A DNA stretch of 11,677 nucleotides from Halobacteriales archaeon QS_9_68_42 (GTDB taxonomy: Archaea > Halobacteriota > Halobacteria > Halobacteriales > Haloarculaceae), in contig PXSE01000065.1 of NCBI GenBank assembly GCA_003022905.1, forward strand, positions 1 to 11,677, given 5' to 3'. Positions 1 to 6,128 of the stretch are shown piece after piece (positions within the stretch are counted from its first letter, which is position 1; every line of letters starts with the position of its first letter). The position numbers were made by a program, and so were the translations under genes. The notes under the pieces are model-generated. The model saw only the letters and a list, made by a program, of their open reading frames with translations, was not told the origin of the DNA and searched no databases.

Positions 1-227
1 CGCCACGGCGAGATGGCCGCCTCCAGCGCCTCGAGGACGGTCCGCAGCGCCAGCGCCCAGGCGGTCAGCCAGACGGCGGCGGCCGCGAGGACGGCCCCGG
101 CGACGGACGTTTCGGCCAGCGAGAGCGCAAAGAGGAGGTCCTCGACGCCGACCAGGTACGCCAGGGTACCGAGGACGGCCGCGGCACCGAGAAAGCCGGC
201 GGCGCTGGCCCGCAGGTCGAGGCGCAT
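1..227 (-). CDS. Membrane protein, probable flippase-like (UPF0104/AglD-like) family; N-terminal part only
   Basis: An open frame runs from ATG at 227-225 to the left edge with no stop, giving 75 codons. It starts MRLDLRASAAGFLG and is strongly hydrophobic, with two predicted membrane segments at about residues 9-27 and 41-60 separated by a short loop (GVEDLLFALSLAE). This N-terminal pattern, a basic start followed by closely spaced helices, resembles lysylphosphatidylglycerol synthase/flippase-like membrane proteins that are common in haloarchaea. The family call is an inference from a fragment; the frame itself is well supported by its composition and absence of stops. A TATA-like TTCAAA lies 23 nt upstream of the ATG, fitting a leaderless transcript divergent from thiL. 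The C-terminal bulk is outside the window. Confidence 0.6.
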   Translation of the reverse strand, partial: MRLDLRASAAGFLGAAAVLGTLAYLVGVEDLLFALSLAETSVAGAVLAAAAVWLTAWALALRTVLEALEAAISPW

Positions 228-248
228 GCGGGCACGTCGACCGTCGGC

Positions 249-275
249 CGTTTGAACGTAGCGATGGCCATTTGC
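249..275. promoter_or_regulatory. Divergent promoter region between the membrane protein gene and thiL
   Basis: On the minus strand TTCAAA (251-256) ends 23 nt before the membrane protein ATG. On the plus strand CATTTG (269-274) ends 23 nt before the thiL ATG at 298. Both spacings match haloarchaeal leaderless promoters, in which the TATA element lies about 25-28 nt upstream of the start. The motifs are weak matches to the archaeal TATA consensus, so the call rests mainly on spacing. Confidence 0.4.
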
Positions 276-278
276 CTC

Positions 279-295
279 CGGCGCCCGAGGCGCCG
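279..295. repeat. 17-bp inverted repeat just before the thiL start codon
   Basis: The sequence CGGCGCC-CGA-GGCGCCG is a perfect 7-bp-arm inverted repeat with a 3-nt centre, ending 2 nt before the thiL ATG. If transcription is leaderless it lies between the TATA element and the start site, where a bound protein would block initiation. If the transcript has a leader it could form a GC hairpin over the translation start. No regulator is identified, and short GC palindromes also arise by chance in DNA of this composition. Confidence 0.45.
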
Positions 296-297
296 AC

Positions 298-1167
298 ATG
301 GACGAACGGGCGGCGCTGGCGCTGGTCGGCGAGCACGTTGACCGCGCGGGCGACGACTGTGCGGTCGTCGACGAACTGGTCGTCACGACGGACATGCTCC
401 ACGAGTCGACGGACTTTCCCACGGGGACAACCCGCTACACCGCCGGCTGGCGGGCGATCGGCGCGTCACTGTCGGACGTCGCCGCGATGGGTGCCGAGGC
501 GACGGCGGCAGTGGCCGTCTACGGCGCCCCCCAGTTCCACGAAGACGAACTGTCGGCGTTTCTCGCCGGGTGTCTCGACGTCTGCGAGGCCGTCGGTGCC
601 GAGTACGTCGGCGGCGACCTCGACGGCAACGAGGAGTTCACGGTTGCGACGACCGTCGTCGGGCGGTCCGAGGAGCCGGTCCGCCGGTCGGGCGCCGCCC
701 CCGGCGAGGTCATCTGTGTCACTGGGACGCTCGGACGGAGCGGGGCCGCCCTCCGGCTGTTCGAGCAGGGCGACAACGAGGCGGCAAACGACCTGTTCCG
801 GTTCGACCCGCGAATCGGTGCCGGGCGGGCGGCGGCGCCGCACGCGACGGCGATGATGGACTCCAGCGACGGGCTAGCGCGGTCGCTACACCAACTGGCG
901 GCCGCCAGCGACTGCGGGTTCGCAGTCGAGGCGGAGGCGCTACCGGTCGACCCCGCCGTCGAGGCCGTCGCCGACGACGCCGCCGACCGCCGGGAACTGG
1001 CCGTCCACTTCGGCGAGGACTTCGAACTCGTGTTCACCGTCTCGGAGGCGGCGCTGTCGGCGGTCCGGGAGGCGACGGCCGTGCCGGTGGCCCGAATCGG
1101 CGAGGTGACGGCGTCCGGCGTCGAGATGGACGGCGACCCGTTGCCGGACAGGGGCTTTACGCACTGA
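298..1167 (+). CDS. thiL: Thiamine-monophosphate kinase ThiL
   Basis: The 289-aa product matches ThiL, which phosphorylates thiamine monophosphate to the active cofactor thiamine diphosphate using ATP in the cytosol. Family motifs appear in order: GDD at residues 18-20 and TTDML at 30-34 (metal/nucleotide-binding acidic residues of the AIRS/PurM-like N domain), SLSDVAAMGA at 57-66, GGDLDG at 105-110, then MDSSDGL at 187-193 and GEDFEL at 239-244 in the C domain. It is slightly shorter than bacterial ThiL (about 320 aa), mainly through a compact N-terminus. The ATG at 298 is chosen because the first motif begins soon after and a TATA-like element lies 23 nt upstream. Its last 11 nt overlap tail-to-tail with the protease gene on the other strand, so the two transcripts are convergent. 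No other thiamine gene is in the window. Confidence 0.95.
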   Translation: MDERAALALVGEHVDRAGDDCAVVDELVVTTDMLHESTDFPTGTTRYTAGWRAIGASLSDVAAMGAEATAAVAVYGAPQFHEDELSAFLAGCLDVCEAVGAEYVGGDLDGNEEFTVATTVVGRSEEPVRRSGAAPGEVICVTGTLGRSGAALRLFEQGDNEAANDLFRFDPRIGAGRAAAPHATAMMDSSDGLARSLHQLAAASDCGFAVEAEALPVDPAVEAVADDAADRRELAVHFGEDFELVFTVSEAALSAVREATAVPVARIGEVTASGVEMDGDPLPDRGFTH

Positions 1168-2303
1168 CGATTTCGATGGGGACCGGCGTGAAGCAGAGCA
1201 GGCCGAGCAGGAACGTCAGCGCCCCGATTGCCTTCCGTTTCGGGTCCAGCGGGTCGTCGAAGATGGGCGTCGTCGGGCCGACGTAGGCTAGGCCGAGGGC
1301 GATGAGCCCCCAGAACGTCCACAGGAACGGCGCGTTGGCGCTAACGTCGGTGAACAGGTAGAGGTAGCCGGCCAGCGACAGCAGTGCCGCGGGCACCAGC
1401 GCCGCCACCGTCCGAGCGCGCTCGCCGAGCATCGCCCGCACGATGTGGCCGCCGTCCAGCTGGCCGACGGGGATGAGGTTGAGGAACGTGACGAACAGGC
1501 CGACCCACGCGCCGAAAATGACGGGATTGGCCGCCGTTCCGGGGTCGGCGTATGTGAGCCGTTCGCCCGTCGTCCACGCGAGGAACTGCAACAGCGGCGG
1601 GTAGCCGAACTCTATCTCGATGGTCTCCTGGCTCCGGAGGACGGCGTCGTTGACCGCGATCGGGTCGAGATTGCGCGACCAGCCCTGCCAGCGGCCCCGA
1701 CACCCCGATGTCGAACAGCGCCTTCCGGTCGGGAATGCGCCCTTTCATCTTGATGACGGCGCCGAACGTGCCGATGTATGTCGGGATGGGGATGAAATAC
1801 GGCAACGTCGCGTTGACGCCGTGGTACCGGGACGTCACGTAGTGGCCGAGTTCGTGGACGCCGAGGACGCCCAGCACCGCGAGGGCGAAGGGCCACCCCG
1901 CAAGCAGGTCGAGCGGCCCCTCGATGGGCTGGTAGTACCAGAGCGTGCCCGCGTACAGCGTCGTCAGGAGCGTCGCGAAGAACATCGCGATGTTGGTCCA
2001 CGGTACGCCGTCGACGCCGATGCTCCGGGGTTCGGCCACCAGCGCCTGCCGCGTCCGGGTGACGGCGACGCCGGTTATCGGGTCGGGGTCGCTGTCCTCG
2101 ACGACGTCGAGGCGGACCTCGTAGCCGTGCTCGCGGAACAGCGGCCACAGCTGCTGCTCGAGCCGTCGGTACTCGGTCCGTGGTTGTCCGTAGTATCGGA
2201 GCGTTCCGTCATCGCGTTGTTCGATGTTGGTCACGTGGAACGCTGGCAGGAGTGCCTCCGGAGGCGGACCGTTGTGGTCCACTCCCGGTTCGGCAGTGCT
2301 CAT
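1157..2303 (-). pseudogene. Site-2 protease (M50) family membrane metalloprotease, frameshifted with a probable internal deletion
   Basis: The N-terminal part reads from ATG 2303 to about 1674 (residues 1-210). It has an N-terminal soluble region, membrane segments at about 104-120 and 138-150, the zinc motif HELGH at 150-154, and DIGVSGPLAGLVA ending at 210. The family sequence then continues only in the +1 frame: LDPIAV, then EFGYPPLLQFLAW, then the second metal-ligand motif NLIPVGQLDGGH and further helices, ending at the TAA at 1159-1157. Homologues as I remember them have about 9-11 hydrophobic residues between GPLAGLVA and the LDPI-like segment; here they are absent, so a deletion of roughly 26-32 nt (length 2 mod 3) explains both the shift and the lost half helix. 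Both catalytic motifs survive but in different frames. The unbroken protein would be about 390 aa. A real pseudogene and an assembly error cannot be told apart here. The lineage carries another, intact M50 gene at 6129. Its 3' end overlaps thiL by 11 bp. Confidence 0.8.
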
Positions 2304-2325
2304 CGGTGAACAAGAAGGGACTGGC

Positions 2326-2339
2326 CGGGATAAATCCCG
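2326..2339 (-). promoter_or_regulatory. Core promoter of the broken protease gene, with its TATA box inside a perfect palindrome
   Basis: On the minus strand CGGGATTTATCCCG contains the TATA-like ATTTAT, centred about 29 nt before the ATG at 2303. The six outer bases on each side are perfectly complementary (CGGGAT/ATCCCG with an AA centre). It occupies the 60-bp gap between the DUF7123-type gene stop and the protease start, so the protease has its own promoter rather than depending on readthrough. Confidence 0.5.
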
Positions 2340-2363
2340 TGACAGGGGCAGTCGAAGGCAGTG

Positions 2364-2603
2364 TCAGGCCCGCGAGACCCGCCAGGTCGTCGCGGACGTG
2401 TAGGACCACTTCTCGATGTCGAGGTCGGCCGCGGAGTCGCGCAGTTTGACCATCAGCGCACCGATCTCCTTGGGCGAGAGGCCCACGTCATCGGCGATGA
2501 ACTTGCTCTTGATGTACACCTCGCCGTCCTCGGCGCGCTGGCGGAGATAGCTTCGAAGCCGCGATTCCTTGTTCTCCGTCGTGGGTTCCGTCGTGGCACT
2601 CAT
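2364..2603 (-). CDS. DUF7123-type small protein, probable winged-helix (copy 1)
   Basis: The 79-aa protein starts at ATG 2603 (MSATTEPTTENKESRLRSYL). A longer in-frame start at 2717 would translate through the TATA box and is rejected. Residues about 14-79 contain a helix, then KSKFIADDVGLSPKEIGALM (32-51), which has the spacing of a helix-turn-helix, and a C-terminal IEKWSYTSATTWRV that could be the wing strands. I recognise the family as a haloarchaeal small-protein family (DUF7123); no function is established to my knowledge, and DNA binding is an inference from the helix pattern. A paralogue is at 7832-8086, sharing LSPKEIGAL and IEKWSYTSATTWR exactly, including 30 identical nucleotides near the 3' end. 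It has a strong TATA box of its own (2640-2647). It lies in the same direction as, but is 60 bp upstream of, the broken protease. Confidence 0.85.
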   Translation of the reverse strand: MSATTEPTTENKESRLRSYLRQRAEDGEVYIKSKFIADDVGLSPKEIGALMVKLRDSAADLDIEKWSYTSATTWRVSRA

Positions 2604-2639
2604 CTCTGACACCTTGCTCTGCCGTACCCCCCGGACGAG

Positions 2640-2672
2640 TATATAAAGGGTGGAACCTTCGGGTTGCTTCGG
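2640..2672 (-). promoter_or_regulatory. Strong archaeal TATA box and flanking core promoter of DUF7123 copy 1
   Basis: On the minus strand TTTATATA (2647-2640) preceded by CCACCC (a plausible BRE position) is an excellent archaeal TATA box. The predicted start site is about 2615-2622, giving a 12-19 nt leader before ATG 2603. The flanking 32 bp (2641-2672) match the promoter of the second DUF7123 locus (8370-8401) at about 24 positions. Confidence 0.75.
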
Positions 2673-2699
2673 TCCGATTCGACGTGAATAGATGCAAAA

Positions 2700-2744
2700 C
2701 GGACGTTTTACGAACACCTTAGAACGCTTCAGACGTTTTATCGG
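2700..2744 (-). promoter_or_regulatory. 45-bp conserved upstream block of DUF7123 copy 1
   Basis: This block lies about 53 bp upstream of the TATA box. It aligns without gaps to 8440-8484, upstream of the operon holding the second DUF7123 copy, with about 32 of 45 bases identical; both ends are the best conserved (CCGATAAAA at one end, AAACGTCCG at the other, minus strand). Within it TAAAACGTC occurs twice, 30 bp apart. The rest of the 282-bp gap 2604-2885 shows no gene; it holds only a short inverted repeat AGCAA-CAT-TTGCT at 2822-2834 downstream of the MoaE stop. Confidence 0.55.
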
Positions 2745-2885
2745 GTGCTCTGATTCTTCCCGTTGCCGATCGGGTATCTTCTCGATGGGTCGCGTCGACG
2801 GCCGGATTCGCGCGTTAAACCAGCAACATTTGCTCGCTATTGCGGCCGCTGGCCGGGATGTTCGCTAGGGCGCGCCGCCGACGGG

Positions 2886-3665
2886 TTATTCCTGCTCGTG
2901 GACCCAGAACGTCTCCGAGGCGGTGACCTCCTTTTTGAACAGCGGCACCTCGTCCTTGAGGCGGTTGATGCCGTCCTCGACGGCCCGGAACGCCTCGCGG
3001 CGGTGGCCCGCCAGCACTACGACAAAGACGATGTCCTCACCGGCCTCCACCCGGCCGGTCCGGTGGTGGAGTCGGACGTCGAGGACCCCCTCCCGCCGCT
3101 CGAGGTCCCGCTCGATGGTACGCATCGTTCGCTCTGCGACGCCGTCGTACTTCTCGAACTCGAGGTGCTCCGTGGGGTCGTCGTCCGCGCCGTCCCGCTC
3201 GCGGACCCGGCCAGTGAACGTGGAGATGGCGCCCGCGCGGTCGGCCCGCTCGGACCGCTTGACCGCCGCGACCAGCGATTCCAGCGTCTCGTGGGGTTCG
3301 GCCTCTCGGATGGCATCCCGTGCCGCCCCGACGTCCAGCGCGTCGGCCCGCGAGGCACGGACAGTAGCGTCCTCGGGCCCACCATCGACGGCTATCGTTG
3401 GCACGTCGACATCCTCGACGCCGACGAGCGCCGCGTACTCGTGGTCGGGCGCGAGACGGTCTATCGCCTCGGCGACCGATAACCCCTCGCCCGACGCCCG
3501 CCACCCGTCGCCGACGACGTACTCTGTGTCGCCCCTTGCGGCGACGACGCCGCCGTCCCCGGTCGCTTCGGTCTCCCGGATGACCCCGACCCGTCCCTCG
3601 AGTTCGGCGAGCAGTCGCTTTAGGCCGGCCTCGGCGCCGTCACCGGCGATCACGAACGCGTACAT
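2886..3665 (-). CDS. moaE: Molybdopterin synthase large subunit MoaE with an N-terminal MobB-like domain lacking the P-loop
   Basis: The 259-aa product carries MoaE at residues about 125-259. MoaE is the large subunit of molybdopterin synthase, which puts the dithiolene sulfurs from MoaD thiocarboxylate into precursor Z (cPMP). Visible motifs are FTGRVR (150-155), LEFEKYDG (168-175), HHRTG (200-204), AGHRREAF (219-226) and LKDEVPLFKKE (236-246), the last containing the conserved lysines of the active site. The first ~100 residues look like the MobB-type domain often fused to MoaE in haloarchaea, but the expected GxxxxGKT nucleotide loop is replaced by GDGAEAG (8-14), so GTP binding is unlikely. 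I chose ATG 3665 because TACAAG lies 25 nt upstream; a TTG start at 3716 would add 17 residues of unrelated composition. It is divergent from pyrH with an 84-bp gap. No moaD or other moa gene is in view. Confidence 0.9.
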   Translation of the reverse strand: MYAFVIAGDGAEAGLKRLLAELEGRVGVIRETEATGDGGVVAARGDTEYVVGDGWRASGEGLSVAEAIDRLAPDHEYAALVGVEDVDVPTIAVDGGPEDATVRASRADALDVGAARDAIREAEPHETLESLVAAVKRSERADRAGAISTFTGRVRERDGADDDPTEHLEFEKYDGVAERTMRTIERDLERREGVLDVRLHHRTGRVEAGEDIVFVVVLAGHRREAFRAVEDGINRLKDEVPLFKKEVTASETFWVHEQE

Positions 3666-3690
3666 ACCGGCACCGTTCGGCCGTGACCGG

Positions 3691-3696
3691 CTTGTA
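3691..3696 (-). promoter_or_regulatory. Probable TATA-like element of moaE
   Basis: TACAAG on the minus strand ends 25 nt before the ATG at 3665, the distance expected for leaderless initiation. The match to consensus is weak. Confidence 0.3.
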
Positions 3697-3717
3697 GGTG
3701 TCGCCGCGCTTGACAAC

Positions 3718-3725
3718 CCTTAAGA
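3718..3725 (+). promoter_or_regulatory. Probable TATA-like element of the pyrH-lysS operon
   Basis: CCTTAAGA, with CTTAAG ending 25 nt before the pyrH ATG at 3750, fits a haloarchaeal leaderless promoter. No Shine-Dalgarno is visible before the ATG. Confidence 0.5.
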
Positions 3726-3749
3726 CCGAAACAGGGCTATCGAGAGCCA

Positions 3750-4433
3750 ATGAGAGTCGTCGTTTCTATCGGTGGGAGCGTGCTCGCGCCGGACCTCGAA
3801 CCCGACCGGGTTAGGGGACAGGCCCGCGTCATCGACTCGCTGGCCGAGGACGGCCACGAGGTCGCCGCCGTCGTGGGGGGCGGCGACGTCGCCCGCAGGT
3901 ACATCGGGACCGCCCGCGAACTCGGCGCCACGGAGTACGACCTCGACGCCCTGGGGGTCGACGTGACGCGGCTGAACGCCCGGTTGCTCCTGGCGGCGCT
4001 TGCGTCGTCGGCGATTCCGGAACCCGCCGACGACCCCGAGATCGCACGTGCGTCCCTCCGCCGCGGCGAGGTCGCCGTCATGGGCGGGACCGTGCCGGGC
4101 CACACCACCGACGCCGTCTCGGCGCTGCTCGCGGAGACCGTCGAGGCGGACCTGCTGGTCTACGCGACAAGCGTCGCCGGCGTCTACTCGGCGGACCCCA
4201 ACGAGGCGGACGCCGCAGAGCGGTACGACCGCCTGACGCCGGCCGAACTCGTCGAGACTATCGCCTCAATCGAGACCACCGCCGGCTCGAACGCGCCCGT
4301 CGACCTGCTGGCGGCGAAGGTCATCGAGCGGTCCGGCCTCCGGGCGGTCGTGCTCGACGGCACCGACCCCGAGCGTATCGCCGACGCCGTCGCCGGGAAG
4401 TTCGACGGCACCGAAGTGGTTCCCGATGAGTGA
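3750..4433 (+). CDS. pyrH: UMP kinase (archaeal type), amino-acid-kinase family
   Basis: The 227-aa protein is an archaeal UMP kinase, phosphorylating UMP to UDP with ATP in pyrimidine nucleotide synthesis. Amino-acid-kinase motifs are clear: VVSIGGSVL at residues 4-12 (phosphate loop), VVGGGDVARRYIG at 41-53 (UMP-binding loop), then DLLVYATSVAGVYSADPN at 134-151 in the ATP-binding half, and TTAGSNAPVDLLAAKV at 176-191. The length is that of the archaeal enzyme (about 225-230 aa). The start ATG is followed at once by the first strand MRVVVSIGG, so it cannot be far wrong. Its stop overlaps the lysS start (ATGAGTGA, 8 nt), so the two genes are co-transcribed and probably translationally coupled. 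Confidence 0.95.
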   Translation: MRVVVSIGGSVLAPDLEPDRVRGQARVIDSLAEDGHEVAAVVGGGDVARRYIGTARELGATEYDLDALGVDVTRLNARLLLAALASSAIPEPADDPEIARASLRRGEVAVMGGTVPGHTTDAVSALLAETVEADLLVYATSVAGVYSADPNEADAAERYDRLTPAELVETIASIETTAGSNAPVDLLAAKVIERSGLRAVVLDGTDPERIADAVAGKFDGTEVVPDE

Positions 4434-6063
4434 CCCCTACGAGACCGGCACCGGTCGGAAGCGGGCCTTCTGGGCCGACGCCGTCGCCGACGAGATACTC
4501 GAACGCGACCCCGCCGAACCGATCGTCATCAAGGGCGGCGTCTCGCCGTCCGGCGTCCCCCACCTCGGCCACTTCAACGAGATACTGCGTGGCTACTTCG
4601 TCAGCGAGGCGCTGCGGGACCGCGGCCACGAGGTCCGACAGGTGTTCACGGCCGACGACCGCGACCGACTCCGGAAGCTCCCCCGGAAGCTCGCGGACCT
4701 CGAGTGGAACGTCGTCGGCCTCGGCGAGGTCGACGCCGGCGCACTGGGGCGGAACCTCGGCCGGCCCTACACCGACGTCCCGGACCCGTTCGGCTGCTGT
4801 GACTCCTACGGCGCCCACTTCACGACGCTCCTGGAGCGGGCCGCCGACGCCGTTGGCGTCCCCATCGACGTCGTCTCCAACACCGACCTGTACGCGCGCG
4901 GCGAGTTCGACGGGGCGGTCCGGCACGTCCTCGAGAACCGCGAGACCGCACGGGAGGTCCTCGGCGAGTTCCAGGACAAGGTCGACGAGGAGTACGTCCC
5001 CTTCCTCCCGCAGTGCGGCGAGTGCGGCCACCTGACCGAGACGGTCACCGGCGTCGACCTCGAGACCGAGACCGTCGAGTACGTCTGTGCGGACGTCGAG
5101 GCCGGCGACGACATTATCGAGGGGTGCGGCCACGAGGGCACGGCCACGTTCCGGGAGGGCAAACTGCCGTGGCGCTTCGAGTGGCCCGCCCAGTGGCAGA
5201 TGCTGGGCGTGGACTTCGAGCCGTTCGGCAAGGACCACGCCGAGGGCTCGTGGCCCTCCGGCGAGACCATCGCCCGGGAGGTGTTCGGCTTTGAGCCGCC
5301 GGTGCCGATGGCCTACGAGTGGTTCACGCTCAACGGCGACGCGCTGTCGTCGTCGGCCGGCAACCTCATCACCATCGAGGAGGTGCTGGAGCTGCTGGAG
5401 GTCGAGGTGCTCCGGTACTTCTTCACGAAGAACCCGAAGAAACAGCGCGATTTCGACGTCGGGAGTATCGACCGCCTCGTCGGCGAGTTCGACCGCTTCG
5501 AGGCCGCATACTTCGGGGACGCGGAGGCCGACGAACTCGAACGGGAGCGGGCCGAGCGGGCCTACCCGATGGTCGTCAACGAGGTGCCCGACGGGCGGCC
5601 GGTGCGGGTGCCTTACCGGTTCGCCGCGGTGCTCGGGATGACCGACAACCGCGAGTTGCGCCTCCGGATGGGCCGGCGGTCGGGTCACATCCCTGCGGAC
5701 GCCGCGCCGGCCGAAATCGACGGCGCGCTCGCCCGGGTCGAGCGGGCGCGCGCATGGGCCGAGCGGACCGACAACGAGTTCAACTACCGGCTGGCCGAGG
5801 AGCTACCCGATGTCGAGTTCGATGCCAACACCGAAGCCGCCCTTGAGGAGTTGGCCGGGTTCATCGAGACCGAGGACCCCGACGCCGAGACACTACAGGG
5901 CGAAATCTACGAGACCGCAAAGCGGAACGACGTCGACGTCGGGGCGTTCTTCGAGGCCGGCTACCGGCTCTTTCTCGAGGAGACCGAGGGACCCCGCCTT
6001 GGGCCGTTCCTGGCGCCGATGAACACCGAGTTCGTCGTCCGCCGGATCCGGCGACGGGAGTGA
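4426..6063 (+). CDS. lysS: Lysyl-tRNA synthetase, class I
   Basis: The 545-aa product is the class I (archaeal) lysyl-tRNA synthetase, which charges tRNA-Lys. It has the HIGH-type signature as HLGH at residues 46-49 in a Rossmann fold, a zinc-binding insert with Cys197, Cys200, Cys221 and Cys234 (CGEC...C...CGH), and the KMSKS-equivalent loop as LSSSAGN at 307-313. That loop lacks the lysines of the usual class I form (KMSSSKGN-like), which may be a haloarchaeal trait. The C-terminal helical tRNA-binding region runs to IRRRE. Length agrees with family members of about 520-560 aa. It is the second gene of an operon with pyrH, overlapping by 8 nt, and has no promoter of its own that I can see. 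A 65-bp gap follows before the next gene. Confidence 0.96.
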   Translation: MSDPYETGTGRKRAFWADAVADEILERDPAEPIVIKGGVSPSGVPHLGHFNEILRGYFVSEALRDRGHEVRQVFTADDRDRLRKLPRKLADLEWNVVGLGEVDAGALGRNLGRPYTDVPDPFGCCDSYGAHFTTLLERAADAVGVPIDVVSNTDLYARGEFDGAVRHVLENRETAREVLGEFQDKVDEEYVPFLPQCGECGHLTETVTGVDLETETVEYVCADVEAGDDIIEGCGHEGTATFREGKLPWRFEWPAQWQMLGVDFEPFGKDHAEGSWPSGETIAREVFGFEPPVPMAYEWFTLNGDALSSSAGNLITIEEVLELLEVEVLRYFFTKNPKKQRDFDVGSIDRLVGEFDRFEAAYFGDAEADELERERAERAYPMVVNEVPDGRPVRVPYRFAAVLGMTDNRELRLRMGRRSGHIPADAAPAEIDGALARVERARAWAERTDNEFNYRLAEELPDVEFDANTEAALEELAGFIETEDPDAETLQGEIYETAKRNDVDVGAFFEAGYRLFLEETEGPRLGPFLAPMNTEFVVRRIRRRE

Positions 6064-6097
6064 CCGGTCGGGGTGAAGGCCCGCCGGGACGGAACGA

Positions 6098-6105
6098 CTT
6101 TTGAG
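6098..6105 (+). promoter_or_regulatory. Probable TATA-like element of the PDZ site-2 protease
   Basis: CTTTTGAG in the 65-bp gap after lysS has TTTTGA ending 24 nt before the ATG at 6129, fitting leaderless initiation. It suggests the protease can be transcribed apart from pyrH-lysS. Confidence 0.45.
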
Positions 6106-6128
6106 GGCTCCAACCCGTACGGGAGACA

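Noticed and set aside
1665..1680. Programmed +1 ribosomal frameshifting in the M50 gene
   Set aside because: There is no recognisable slippery site or stimulatory structure, and the missing membrane-helix residues would not be restored by a frameshift.
1620..2309. 229-codon plus-strand open frame opposite the broken protease
   Set aside because: The minus strand carries HELGH and GPLAG motifs with proper family context; the plus frame has none.
2604..2717. Longer 117-codon start for DUF7123 copy 1
   Set aside because: The extension crosses the TATA box and predicted transcription start, and its composition does not match the paralogue.
4321..5688. 455-codon minus-strand open frame opposite lysS
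   Set aside because: It is a shadow of lysS: high GC suppresses stop codons in the other frames, and the translation shows no family motifs, while lysS is certain.
3750..6063. pyrH-lysS as an unusual gene fusion or recoding site
   Set aside because: The ATGAGTGA overlap is ordinary translational coupling seen in many prokaryotic operons.
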